From CAUZIB01 sp963663925 (GTDB taxonomy: Bacteria; Acidobacteriota; Vicinamibacteria; Vicinamibacterales; UBA8438), in contig OZ250139.1 in NCBI GenBank assembly GCA_965237405.1, forward strand, positions 806,001 to 870,000: 64,000 bases of DNA, in the 5' to 3' direction. Positions within the stretch are counted from its first letter, which is position 1; every line of letters begins with the position of its first letter. The notes beneath the pieces were generated by a model. That model had not been told where the DNA came from and ran no database searches. It saw nothing but the letters and a program-made list of their open reading frames with translations. The position numbers and the translations under genes were made by a program. This document shows positions 8,292-17,215 of this stretch, piece after piece.

Positions 8292-9239
8292 ATGCGTGAG
8301 GTCATGATCATTGGTTCGGGTCCGGCCGGATTGACGGCGGCTCTCTATGCTGCGCGGGCGAAACTTGCCCCATTGTTGATCGAAGGGCTGGAATCGGGAG
8401 GGCAGCTGATGCTCACGACGGCCGTTGAGAACTACCCTGGATTCAAGGACGGCATCATGGGTCCTGAGCTGATGGTAGCGATGCGTGCCCAGGCGGACCG
8501 ATTTGGCACCGCGTTCGTACAAGGCGACGTAACCAGTGTAGATTTATCCGGCCCGCCGTTTATTGTCACGACAAGCGACGCGACCTACGAGACGCGTGCA
8601 CTCATCATCGCGACTGGAGCATCGGCTCGGTTGCTCGGGCTGCCGTCGGAACGCGCGCTCATGGGCCATGGCGTTTCGACGTGCGCGACGTGCGACGGCT
8701 ACTTCTTCCGCAACAAACCAATCGTGGTCGTCGGCGGTGGTGATACTGCGATGGAAGAGGCGATCTTTCTCACGAAGTTCGCGTCACACGTGACCGTGGT
8801 CCATCGGCGAGACGAGTTGCGAGCATCGCAGATCATGCAGGATAAGGCGTTCTCCAATCCGAAGATTTCGTTCGAGTGGGACAGCATGCTCGACGAGGTA
8901 GCCGACACAGACAGAGGGGTGGTGACCGGCGTTGTCCTTCGTGACGTGAAGACCGGTACTACGAAGACCTTAGATGTTGACGGCGTGTTCATCGCGATCG
9001 GGCACACGCCGAACACCGCGTTGTTCGCGGGTCAGCTCGAACGGGACGAAAACGGCTACATCGTGCCTCATGGCGGTGCTCGAACCAGTGTTCCAGGAGT
9101 GTTTGCCGCCGGCGACGTCCAGGACCACATCTATCGGCAAGCGGTCACCGCTGCCGGCTCTGGGTGCATGGCCGCCATTGATGTTGAACGGTATCTGGAG
9201 AGCCTGCCTGTCCGTGGCGGAGACGTTCGACAGGGGTAG
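8292..9239 (+). CDS. trxB: Thioredoxin-disulfide reductase
   Basis: Cytoplasmic FAD enzyme that reduces thioredoxin with NADPH. It has the N-terminal FAD motif GSGPAGLTAALYAAR (residues 8-22), the redox pair in CATCDGYFF (~131-139), an NADPH motif VVGGGDTAMEEA and the closing FAAGDVQDHIYRQ block. The start at 8292 is chosen over an in-frame codon at 8268 because GGGGGAG precedes it and the protein then begins directly with the FAD fold. Length 315 aa, typical. It is monocistronic, with a divergent-strand neighbour downstream. Confidence 0.95.
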   Translation: MREVMIIGSGPAGLTAALYAARAKLAPLLIEGLESGGQLMLTTAVENYPGFKDGIMGPELMVAMRAQADRFGTAFVQGDVTSVDLSGPPFIVTTSDATYETRALIIATGASARLLGLPSERALMGHGVSTCATCDGYFFRNKPIVVVGGGDTAMEEAIFLTKFASHVTVVHRRDELRASQIMQDKAFSNPKISFEWDSMLDEVADTDRGVVTGVVLRDVKTGTTKTLDVDGVFIAIGHTPNTALFAGQLERDENGYIVPHGGARTSVPGVFAAGDVQDHIYRQAVTAAGSGCMAAIDVERYLESLPVRGGDVRQG

Positions 9240-9298
9240 CGGGGGATTCGAAGTTGGATGATCCCGGCGTTCGCTAGCGGGTCGTTTGGCGAATTCCT

Positions 9299-10360
9299 TT
9301 AGTCTATCCATCCCCCGCCAACAACCGCCGTCCCATCGTAGAAGACAACGGCCTGTCCAGGAGAAATCGCCGGTTGCGGGGATTCGAACTCGACGCTCGC
9401 TGAGGTCGGGCCCGTGGGCCGTACGACCGCGGTTGCCTGGGGATGGTGGTGGCGAATTTGTGCGGTGACCTTAGTCGGTCCAGACAGGGGCTTGCCTGAG
9501 ATCCAGTTCACACGCGAAGCCGTCAGCATCGTTCGCTCGATCGCCTCTCGCGGACCAACCGTGACGGTTCGTGAGCCTGCATCTATCGACACCACGTAGA
9601 GTGGGACCGGACTTGATAGCCCGAGACCCTTGCGCTGACCCACCGTGAACCGATGGATACCAGCATGTTTCCCGACGACGCGGCCCGTCGTATCAGTAAT
9701 TGGTCCTGGCGCCGCCGCTTCGGGGACGTGGCGCTCAACGAATCCAGCGTAGTCACCGTCGGGCACGAAGCATATCTCGTGGCTATCGGGCTTGTCGGCC
9801 ACCGGCAGTTGCTGTGCGGCGGCGTAGGCGCGGACTTCCAGTTTACTAAGCTCACCAAGGGGGAATTGTGCGTGCGCTAGCTGATCCTGGGTCAGTGTGA
9901 AGAGGAAATACGACTGATCCTTGTCCAGGTCGAGTCCGCGTCGTAACACGCGATGGCCTCGGCCATCCGACTCCACACGTGCATAGTGACCGGTCGCGAC
10001 CGTTGTCGCGCCCAGGCCCAGAGCCCGATCAAGCAGGTTGGTGAACTTGAGCTTGCCGTTGCAGTGCACACACGGAATCGGGGTCCGCGCGGACGCGTAG
10101 TCTCGCACGAAGCCTGACACGACATGGGCATTAAACTCACGCTCGAAATTCAGGATGTAGTGTGGGATGCCCAGCTTCGTGGCGACACGTCGTGCGTCGT
10201 GAAGGTCGTCGATCGAACAGCAGCTACCAAACGAAGTTTGACCGCTTTGCTGGTCGTAGAGCTGCATCGACAGGCCGATCACGTCGTGTCCCTGCTCGGA
10301 CAGCATGGCCGCGGCAACCGATGAGTCGACGCCGCCGGACATGGCGGCGACCACCCTCAA
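9299..10360 (-). CDS. mnmA: tRNA-specific 2-thiouridylase MnmA
   Basis: Catalyses 2-thiolation of wobble U34 in tRNA-Lys, -Glu and -Gln using ATP and relayed sulfur. The PP-loop AMSGGVDSSVAAAML is at residues 6-20. The two catalytic cysteines are recognisable in IPCVHCN (~95) and in HEICFVPDGDY (~190). The length of 353 aa is normal. Its ATG overlaps the stop of the upstream cysteine desulfurase by four bases (ATGA), so sulfur donor and acceptor enzymes are translated together, a common functional pairing. Confidence 0.95.
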   Translation of the reverse strand: MRVVAAMSGGVDSSVAAAMLSEQGHDVIGLSMQLYDQQSGQTSFGSCCSIDDLHDARRVATKLGIPHYILNFEREFNAHVVSGFVRDYASARTPIPCVHCNGKLKFTNLLDRALGLGATTVATGHYARVESDGRGHRVLRRGLDLDKDQSYFLFTLTQDQLAHAQFPLGELSKLEVRAYAAAQQLPVADKPDSHEICFVPDGDYAGFVERHVPEAAAPGPITDTTGRVVGKHAGIHRFTVGQRKGLGLSSPVPLYVVSIDAGSRTVTVGPREAIERTMLTASRVNWISGKPLSGPTKVTAQIRHHHPQATAVVRPTGPTSASVEFESPQPAISPGQAVVFYDGTAVVGGGWID

Positions 10361-11517
10361 GACACCTCCCGCGCTGTCAGCCGGCGCAGCTTGTTCACGA
10401 CGACAGGCATGATCTCGACGACGCGATCGACCTGTTCCTTGGTGTTGCCGAGTCCAAGACTAAAGCGGATTGAGTTCTGTGCACGGTGGGGCGAGAACCC
10501 CATCGCGCGTAGGACGTGTGAGGGTTCCAGTGTTCCGGACGAGCAGGCGGAGCCAGTCGACACTGCGATACCTTCGAGATCCAACGCGATCAACAGCGAC
10601 TCGGCTTCTACCCGGTCGAAGCTGATATTGGTCGTATTGCACACGCGCTGGGTGATGTCGCCATTGACGGCAGTACTGGAAACCGCCCTGAGGATTCCAG
10701 ACTCAAGCCGATCGCGCAGTGCGCCCACCCGTGCGATCTCGCCTGCGAGCTTCCCTGTCGCCAGTTGGGCGGCTTCTCCGAGCCCTGCGATGCCAGGAAC
10801 ATTCTCGGTGCCGGCGCGGCGGTTCCGCTCCTGTCGTCCACCGGTCATCATGGACGTGAGCCGGGATCCCCGACGGATCCACAGGGCGCCGACGCTCTTG
10901 GGACCGTTGAACTTGTGGGCGGACAACGACAATAGGTCGACTCCGAGCTCCGCGACGTCAATGCCCAGCTTTCCCACTGACTGCACGGCGTCTGTGTGGA
11001 ACAGCGCACCGTGTCGATGTGCCAAGTCGGCAAGCTGCGGAATCGGTTGGATCGTGCCGATCTCGTTGTTTACGTACATCACCGATACGAGCGCAGTCTC
11101 GTCGGTCAGGGCGTCTTCGAGCGCCGACGGCTCGATTACACCACTCCCGTCGACGGGGAGAAGCGACGTAGACCACCCACGCTTCCGAAAGGCCTTGAGT
11201 GTATTCAAGACCGCCTCGTGCTCAATGCCGCTGGCAATCAGGTGGCGACGCTTGGTAGGGGCGAGCGCCTCGGCAACCCCACGAATCGCAAGATTGTCGG
11301 ATTCGGTGCCACCACTCGTGAACACGATTTCTTGGGGCCCGCAACCCAGCAGGGCCGCAACGGCGGATCGAGCCTCGTCGATGATAGCCTTGGCCGTCTG
11401 ACCAAAGTAATGGACGCTTGATGCATTACCGAACTGGCTGCCCAGGACGTTTGACACCAGCTCAACGACCGCCGGATCGACCGGTGTCGTGGCATTGTGG
11501 TCAAGGTAGATTCGCAT
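10357..11517 (-). CDS. Cysteine desulfurase (IscS/NifS family)
   Basis: PLP enzyme that strips sulfur from cysteine as a protein persulfide. The PLP lysine lies in SLSAHKFNGPKSVGALW (~residue 200), the catalytic cysteine in TGSACSSGT (~323), and the N-terminus has the classic YLDHNATTPVD. Length 386 aa. It is the first gene of a pair with mnmA. No iscR, iscU or fdx genes are adjacent, so its main local role is probably tRNA thiolation, although it may also supply Fe-S assembly. Confidence 0.93.
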   Translation of the reverse strand: MRIYLDHNATTPVDPAVVELVSNVLGSQFGNASSVHYFGQTAKAIIDEARSAVAALLGCGPQEIVFTSGGTESDNLAIRGVAEALAPTKRRHLIASGIEHEAVLNTLKAFRKRGWSTSLLPVDGSGVIEPSALEDALTDETALVSVMYVNNEIGTIQPIPQLADLAHRHGALFHTDAVQSVGKLGIDVAELGVDLLSLSAHKFNGPKSVGALWIRRGSRLTSMMTGGRQERNRRAGTENVPGIAGLGEAAQLATGKLAGEIARVGALRDRLESGILRAVSSTAVNGDITQRVCNTTNISFDRVEAESLLIALDLEGIAVSTGSACSSGTLEPSHVLRAMGFSPHRAQNSIRFSLGLGNTKEQVDRVVEIMPVVVNKLRRLTAREVS

Positions 11518-11668
11518 TCGACTTCAATCTTAGCACCACCCCTAACCATCAGCAATGAAAGGACTAGACACGATCTGGACCCTCCCGTATACTGATCCGA
11601 ACCGGCGCGACGACAGGTGCCCATTCTAGTGGTTCTTGTGACTCGGCGTGAAGAGTGGAGAGTACGTG

Positions 11669-12247
11669 ATGTGGAAACGGGACGAAACGGTTAGACCTGA
11701 GTCTCCGGTGTTGAGTGCCGACCTTGTTAAGGCAGGCACCCGTGTTTCAGCTTCGGTGGCGTCCTCGGGCGACGTATCGAGCAGTTCCCATAGACAGGAC
11801 ATCGTCAACATCGGCAAGTCCGTGATCATCAAGGGTGAGCTGAGCGGAAGTGAGGACCTGATCATTGAGGGGAAGGTCAACGGCCAGATCGAGCTACCCG
11901 ATCACCTGTTGACCATCGGACCGAACGGCAAGATCAAGGCGACCATTCATGCCAAATCTGTGGCTGTCATGGGACACGTTATTGGCAATATTTCGGCAAG
12001 CGACAAGATCAACATTCGGGAGAACGGTCGGGTTGAGGGTGACATTAACGCGCCGATCGTCGCGATCGCTGAAGGCGCGCAGTTCAGGGGCAGTATTGAC
12101 ATGGGTCGGCAAGCGGTGGCGCGTGAGTCCCAGCCCGGAAGCGTGACGTCGGCTAAGGTAAAATCGAAGCCAAAGTCGAATCCGGATATGGGGCGCGCCG
12201 CCAAACCAGCCGCGGCGCCGGCACCTGCCGCTCGGGCGGCGTACTGA
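11669..12247 (+). CDS. Bactofilin (polymer-forming cytoskeletal protein)
   Basis: Self-polymerising beta-helical cytoskeletal protein. The bactofilin core starts at VNIGKSVIIKGELSGSEDL (~residue 44) and shows the periodic Gly/Ile/Val pattern of a right-handed beta helix (GKVNGQIELPDHLLTIGPNG, IHAKSVAVMGHVIGNI). Disordered tails flank it, the C-terminal one rich in Lys, Ala and Pro. The ATG at 11669 is preferred over a GTG at 11648 because GGAG lies at suitable spacing. Length 192 aa. It precedes the methyltransferase and DUF62 genes, an arrangement I associate with Acidobacteria. Confidence 0.92.
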   Translation: MWKRDETVRPESPVLSADLVKAGTRVSASVASSGDVSSSSHRQDIVNIGKSVIIKGELSGSEDLIIEGKVNGQIELPDHLLTIGPNGKIKATIHAKSVAVMGHVIGNISASDKINIRENGRVEGDINAPIVAIAEGAQFRGSIDMGRQAVARESQPGSVTSAKVKSKPKSNPDMGRAAKPAAAPAPAARAAY

Positions 12248-12417
12248 TTTGACAGACTGAGCGACAGCCCACTTACTTCCTCTCGATCGGTTCCCGCATC
12301 GGCGCTGGGATGAGACACGTGTGACCTGCTGGGGTAGGCACTGCCCACGCGTATCGCGAATGCGCGGCTCGGGCCGTGACCGCCGACGGCAAGTGTCATG
12401 GATCAGAAGAGAACGGT

Positions 12418-13041
12418 ATGAGTCGCGTGCGACGAACCGCTCAAGTGTTTCCGAGTCGGGGCCTTTCGAAGTTCGTTACGGCGCTGATGCTTCGGGAGGC
12501 TCCGACCGTCGTCGATCTCGGCCCTGCGGTGGGCGCCAACGTTACGTTTTTGGGCGAGCGGCTTGGCTGCAAGTTGCGTATCGAGAATCTACTTGCAGAT
12601 AAAGAGACGTGGTTGCCGAGCCCAGAAGAAGACGAGGGCGATGAGTTGGGCGACGACTTAGATCAACCTCTGAGGGAGCGAGCGCTTCGAATCTCGAGTG
12701 AGACGGTCGATGGCGTGCTGTGTTGGGATGTCTTTGACTACCTCGACCGCCATGGTGCAAGGACGCTCGCCGCTGAGATCACGCGCGTGTTGAAGCCCGG
12801 CGGCGTCGTTTTTCTTTGCCATCGGGCAGAGCAATGTCTACTAGCCGGGTCGATGGAGTACGAGGTCATCGATGAAACGACCTTACGCTATCGGATGAGC
12901 GCAAGGTTGGGTCCGGTTCCACGCGTCTGGCAGAGTCGGGATATGACGAGCATGTTCGACCGGCTTGCGGTCGCGTATTCGTTCTTGCTGACCAATCGAA
13001 TGCGAGAGATCGTACTGACACGGTCTGCCGCCTCGGCTTGA
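12418..13041 (+). CDS. Class I SAM-dependent methyltransferase
   Basis: The predicted Rossmann methyltransferase core has motif I TVVDLGPAVGANVTFLGERL (~24-43), an acidic strand-end DGVLCWDVFDYL (~100) and motif IV/V ITRVLKPGGVVFLC (~123). The substrate is unknown. The acceptor pocket resembles type-11 enzymes, and the glycine signature is DLGPxxG rather than DxGxGxG. Length 207 aa. The ATG at 12418 was chosen because upstream in-frame sequence does not extend the fold. It sits between the bactofilin and DUF62 genes on the same strand, with gaps of 170 and 50 bases. Confidence 0.82.
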   Translation: MSRVRRTAQVFPSRGLSKFVTALMLREAPTVVDLGPAVGANVTFLGERLGCKLRIENLLADKETWLPSPEEDEGDELGDDLDQPLRERALRISSETVDGVLCWDVFDYLDRHGARTLAAEITRVLKPGGVVFLCHRAEQCLLAGSMEYEVIDETTLRYRMSARLGPVPRVWQSRDMTSMFDRLAVAYSFLLTNRMREIVLTRSAASA

Positions 13042-13092
13042 GCAGATTGACCGTGTCGTTTTCGGTTGGGTCGGCGCGGGGGAGTCAACTGC

Positions 13093-13887
13093 ATGGCCCG
13101 TTCGACGGTCGCCCTGTTAAGCGACTTTGGTGTTCGAGACCACTACGTTGCTGCGATGAAAGCCGTTGTACTTGGTATTTGTCCGGACGTCACGCTTGTC
13201 GACATCTCGCATGACCTGCCACCGCATGATGTTTTCACCGGCGGTCTTGAGCTGGCCGCGGTCTACAACTTGTTTCCCGTTGGCACTATTTTTCTCGTGG
13301 TTGTCGATCCGGGTGTTGGATCGGCACGTCGTGGTATAGCAGGCGACACAGGTAACTACCGATTCGTGGCGCCCGATAACGGCGTGTTAACCTCCGTCTT
13401 TCAGGAAAGCCCGCCCAAGAAACTGGTCGAGTTGACGGAGCGTCGCTACGCACGGCCGACTGTGAGCCATACGTTCGAGGGGCGTGACCGATTTGCGCCA
13501 GCCGCAGCGTGGCTCGCGAAGAATATCCAGCTTTCGGCATTTGGTCGTCCGCTCACCGATTACGTTAAACTCGACATTCCGGTTCCGGAGACGCGCGGCT
13601 CGGAGCTTGTGGGCCAGGTGCTCCGTGTTGACCATTTCGGAAATCTCGTATCTAACATCAACCGCAAGACTTTCGAAGGCTTCGCGCAGGCGGCAGGAGG
13701 CATCCAGATCCAGGTTGGCACGAGCACGATCGGACGATTAGTGGAAACCTATACTGACATTATGGAAGGTGAGGTGTGCGCGCTATTCGGGAGCACGGAG
13801 CATTTGGAGTTTGCAGCCAGCGTTGCCAGGGCCGTGGATCGGCTCGGCGTTGATCGGGGTGCATCGGTTGTCGTTAGTCCCGACTAG
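13093..13887 (+). CDS. SAM hydroxide adenosyltransferase (DUF62 family)
   Basis: DUF62 proteins split S-adenosylmethionine with hydroxide to give adenosine and methionine and are relatives of fluorinase. The family opening TVALLSDFGVRDHYVAAMKA (residues 5-24) is clear, with the conserved DISHDLPPHDV and FLVVVDPGVGS blocks following. The ATG at 13093 is preceded by GGGGGAG, so I discard an earlier in-frame codon at 13066. Length 264 aa, normal. It probably acts in the cytoplasm on SAM pools; the physiological reason is not established. Confidence 0.9.
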   Translation: MARSTVALLSDFGVRDHYVAAMKAVVLGICPDVTLVDISHDLPPHDVFTGGLELAAVYNLFPVGTIFLVVVDPGVGSARRGIAGDTGNYRFVAPDNGVLTSVFQESPPKKLVELTERRYARPTVSHTFEGRDRFAPAAAWLAKNIQLSAFGRPLTDYVKLDIPVPETRGSELVGQVLRVDHFGNLVSNINRKTFEGFAQAAGGIQIQVGTSTIGRLVETYTDIMEGEVCALFGSTEHLEFAASVARAVDRLGVDRGASVVVSPD

Positions 13888-13952
13888 CGCACAATCTCTT
13901 GGGTCACCGCTAGGTCCCCGAGCCTGCATCTAGCCGGTGGAGAGTTATCGTC

Positions 13953-15182
13953 ATGATTGATTTCGCCTTGACCGAGGAGCAGACGATCCTGGGCCAGACG
14001 GTACGTGAGTGGGCCGCCCGCGAGGTGGCGCCCCGTATTCATGATCTTGACCGCGAGCATCGGTTCGACCCAGAGATATTGACGCAGATGGCTTCGTTGG
14101 GGCTATTGGGTATCTGCGTGCCGTCCAAGTACGGTGGTGCGGGGATGGACTACCTCAGTCTCGGTCTGGCGTGTGAGGAGTTGGAGTACGTTGATACCTC
14201 GCTTCGCGTGGTCATATCCGTCCACGTTAGCCTTAATTGTCTCAGTCTGCTGAGCTGGGGCACTGAGGCCCAGCGCCAAAAATACCTGGTTCCCCAAGCA
14301 CACGGTAAGAAGGTCGCTAGCTACGGGCTGACCGAACCGGCGGCAGGGAGTGACGTTAGGGGCATGCAGTCGTTCGCGGTTAGGAACGGTGACACTTGGG
14401 TGCTGAACGGCGAGAAGATGTGGATTTCATTGAGCGATGTGGCTGACCATTTTCTCGTGTTCGTCTGGACCGACCAAGAAAAGAAGAAGCAACGCGACGT
14501 ATCTGGTATCAGCGCTTTCATCGTTGAGCGTGGCTTTCCTGGATTCTCGAGTGGGACGTTGAAGGAAAAATGGGGAATCCTCGCCGGCAACACTGGCTTT
14601 TTCAAGATGGATAACGTCGAGGTGCCGACCGATAACATGCTCGGGCGTGAAGGCGAGGGTTTCAAGATCGCGATGTTCGCACTGGATCAGGGCCGCTTAT
14701 CAGTGGCCGCCGGTGCGACCGGCCTCATTAGGGCCTGCCGCGATGCCAGCGTCTCCTATGCACGAGAGCGAAAAACATTTGGCGTGGAGATTGGACAGCA
14801 TCAGTTGGTCAAGGAAATGATCGCCCAAATGGAATCAGATTACCAAGTTTCGCGCCTGCTTTGGTTGCGGTCGGGTTGGCTCAAGAATATCGGGCGTCGC
14901 AACACTCGTGAGACCGGTCTTGCGAAGTGGTTTTCAACCGTCGCCTCGGAGCGGGCAGCCAGCGACGCCGTGCAGATCCACGGTGCGAACGGCTACTCCG
15001 ACGAGTACCCGGTGGGGCGATACTACCGGAACTGCAAGGGTGCCGTGATCTATGAGGGGACGCGGGAGATCCATAAGATCATGCAGGCCGATTACTTGCT
15101 TGGGTATCGATCCGACAAGCCAGTCCGATGCAGCCTGCCGGCGTTCGGGGCTGAGGCGGCAGAGCGAACGCCGGCAGGCTGA
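13953..15182 (+). CDS. Acyl-CoA dehydrogenase
   Basis: FAD flavoenzyme that introduces a trans-2 double bond into an acyl-CoA, handing electrons to ETF. The N-terminal helical domain begins with FALTEEQTILGQTVREWA. The middle beta domain has YGLTEPAAGSDVRGM and WVLNGEKMWIS. The catalytic glutamate is in VIYEGTREIHKIM near residue 368. Chain-length specificity cannot be read off; the set of residues looks short-chain or glutaryl-CoA-like. The last ~17 residues (CSLPAFGAEAAERTPAG) are an unusual tail encoded by a 17-bp palindrome. Length 409 aa. Confidence 0.93.
   Translation: MIDFALTEEQTILGQTVREWAAREVAPRIHDLDREHRFDPEILTQMASLGLLGICVPSKYGGAGMDYLSLGLACEELEYVDTSLRVVISVHVSLNCLSLLSWGTEAQRQKYLVPQAHGKKVASYGLTEPAAGSDVRGMQSFAVRNGDTWVLNGEKMWISLSDVADHFLVFVWTDQEKKKQRDVSGISAFIVERGFPGFSSGTLKEKWGILAGNTGFFKMDNVEVPTDNMLGREGEGFKIAMFALDQGRLSVAAGATGLIRACRDASVSYARERKTFGVEIGQHQLVKEMIAQMESDYQVSRLLWLRSGWLKNIGRRNTRETGLAKWFSTVASERAASDAVQIHGANGYSDEYPVGRYYRNCKGAVIYEGTREIHKIMQADYLLGYRSDKPVRCSLPAFGAEAAERTPAG
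15131..15181 (+). repeat. 17-bp perfect inverted repeat at gene end
   Basis: CAGCCTGCCGGCGTTCG at 15131-15147 is the exact reverse complement of 15165-15181, with a 17-base loop. It spans the last codons and most of the stop codon of the acyl-CoA dehydrogenase gene. The next gene starts seven bases further on. There is no T-run, so it is not a standard intrinsic terminator, but the transcript would fold strongly here. Confidence 0.85.
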
Positions 15183-15188
15183 GATCGT

Positions 15189-17015
15189 ATGGCACGAGAA
15201 TCTCGTTCTACGCTAGGACTAACGGCGCTGTGGATCGTTCAGGCGGCGCTGGGAGCGAGTCTGTTCGGACAGGTTCCGGTTTCCGACTCGGCGTCGCCCG
15301 TCACAATGCCCGATGGCACGCCTCTCGAAGGCGAGCAGTTCCCCCGATTCCTTCGACCCACGCACGAGGGCATGTTCGGCTTTGAGGACTTTCTCGTCAT
15401 CGGAGATCATTCGACGGTAACCTTCGAGCGTCGAGACGTTGAATCAGAAACGGGTTACGTCAAGGAGACGTGGTCGCGCGTAGGCACGACGTCGGTTGGT
15501 GGTCTACTGGCCAGCGTGTTTCAGCCTATCTGGACAACGACCGATCTCAATGCCGGCCTACAAACCCAGCGCTGGGGCGTTGACCACCCGTATCTGCTAT
15601 GGGGTGAGGTTGTGGTCCCCGCTGTCGGCGGGACCATTCGGCGCGACGTTTACCTGCAGATCGTGCCAACCAATATCCCGCGCTCGCGCGTAGTGCAGGT
15701 CGACGATTCGATCCAGTACGCCAGCCATACAGTCAATATTTGGATACCTGATTTTGCCGAATCACGACTTTCAGATGGGGACCGGGGTATCGATATCGCC
15801 GCTGTCACTCGCCGTTTCTATGACGTGTTTGCCGACGACTACGAGACTATTGCGATCTTGAGCCAGACGACCCTATTGACGAGTCAGATCGGGTTCCGTT
15901 GGAATGTGCAGAACCAGATTGAAGGGATTGGTATACCGCTGTTCGATGAGAGCGGGGCGTACGGAAGCGCTGGTACGCTACTCGGCGTCGAAGTGTATCC
16001 GCCGGGCGGATGGGCGGCCGGCAGGGCGACGCTCCATCAGCAAGTGCACCAGTGGGGCGAGTACTCTCGGGTGTGGGATCAGCTCAGCATTGATAGGTTG
16101 GGCGATGACCCGGCGCGCCACACGCCGCTTATTGGTCCTAGTGCCGTCCTCGCCGGCGCCGTCCTCGAGGGAACGCGAAGCGTTGCCCTGGCCGGATCGC
16201 AATTGGCGACGATTGCGCTGACCCCGTCGCCAATTGAGTTTCATCCACTCACGCTCTATCGAATGGGGTTGATCGATTTCGAGAGCCTTCCCGAGATTCG
16301 GGTCTTTCGGGAACAAGGACAGTTCAATCCTGACCAGCGGAGCTCGCCGCCGGTTGGCACAGTTGTCCAGGGAGAGCTCCTTCCCGTTTTTGCCAGCGAT
16401 TTTGTCGCAGCCGACGGTCAGCGTCGTGGTCCGATCGCTTCTCGGGTTAGGCGGGCTACGATCTACGTGTCACGCGACGGGTTGGCATCGTCGGCCGAGA
16501 TGGATGTCGTGAACTTCTATGCTGCGCGGATGGCCGAACAAAACGGGGTAACTAGCTGGGATGGTTATCCAAGTTTTTTCGAAGCGACGGGCGGTCTCGC
16601 GACGATGACGACCGATGTCACGCCTCGACCGGGTGCTACTGTGGATGGCAAGATCGAGGCTGAAGGTCTCACGCTCGGGTACCTCGACGTGGCCAACGAC
16701 GTGCTAACGGGGGTGCTGCTTGATAGCCCGATTCCCGGGCGAATCGTTCCGAATCAGGCAGTCACGCTCTCCGGGATCGTTACGGCTGACGACCGCGACG
16801 ACTTTACGATTGTCTGCTTCAGGTTCATCAGGTACGGTTCAGTCGACCCGAACGAAGTCTTCCTGTGCAGTAGCCTTGCCGGTAACCGTTTTTCGGTCGA
16901 CCACACGTTCCGGATAAGCCAACGCGGCACGTACACCGTTGAGCCTTTTCTGTTTTGGGGTGGATCCGGCCCTCAGTTCGCGCGGTCACGATACGGCGTG
17001 GTCGTCGTTGACTAG
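15189..17015 (+). CDS. Exported protein related to acidobacterial metallopeptidases, catalytic motif lost
   Basis: Large secreted or periplasmic protein (608 aa) with a signal peptide (TALWIVQAALGASLFGQ, ~11-27). I recall a family of acidobacterial exported proteins with a zinc-peptidase-like region in which a HExxHxW motif is followed by PxExxxxELYxMGL. Here the equivalent positions read LHQQVHQWGEYS (~281-292) and PIEFHPLTLYRMGLI (~342-356). The catalytic Glu is replaced by Gln, so peptidase activity is doubtful. C-terminal beta-rich domains (~500-608) look Ig-like. Family recall is inference; no enzyme function should be assumed. Confidence 0.6.
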   Translation: MARESRSTLGLTALWIVQAALGASLFGQVPVSDSASPVTMPDGTPLEGEQFPRFLRPTHEGMFGFEDFLVIGDHSTVTFERRDVESETGYVKETWSRVGTTSVGGLLASVFQPIWTTTDLNAGLQTQRWGVDHPYLLWGEVVVPAVGGTIRRDVYLQIVPTNIPRSRVVQVDDSIQYASHTVNIWIPDFAESRLSDGDRGIDIAAVTRRFYDVFADDYETIAILSQTTLLTSQIGFRWNVQNQIEGIGIPLFDESGAYGSAGTLLGVEVYPPGGWAAGRATLHQQVHQWGEYSRVWDQLSIDRLGDDPARHTPLIGPSAVLAGAVLEGTRSVALAGSQLATIALTPSPIEFHPLTLYRMGLIDFESLPEIRVFREQGQFNPDQRSSPPVGTVVQGELLPVFASDFVAADGQRRGPIASRVRRATIYVSRDGLASSAEMDVVNFYAARMAEQNGVTSWDGYPSFFEATGGLATMTTDVTPRPGATVDGKIEAEGLTLGYLDVANDVLTGVLLDSPIPGRIVPNQAVTLSGIVTADDRDDFTIVCFRFIRYGSVDPNEVFLCSSLAGNRFSVDHTFRISQRGTYTVEPFLFWGGSGPQFARSRYGVVVVD

Positions 17016-17215
17016 TTGGCAGCATAGGAGAACCAGGACCGACCAGCTCCTATTGAGACTCGACGCTGTCATCATCTTGCTTCCGATGCTTGCGACGCCG
17101 CAGGGGTCGTTTGGTCTTGTCTTCATGGGCACCGCCCTGCTGACGAGGAAGTGGGACGCGCGGTCGCGTCGGCCTCGTTCGATTTGCCTTGGGTCGACCC
17201 AGCGACCGTTGAGTC

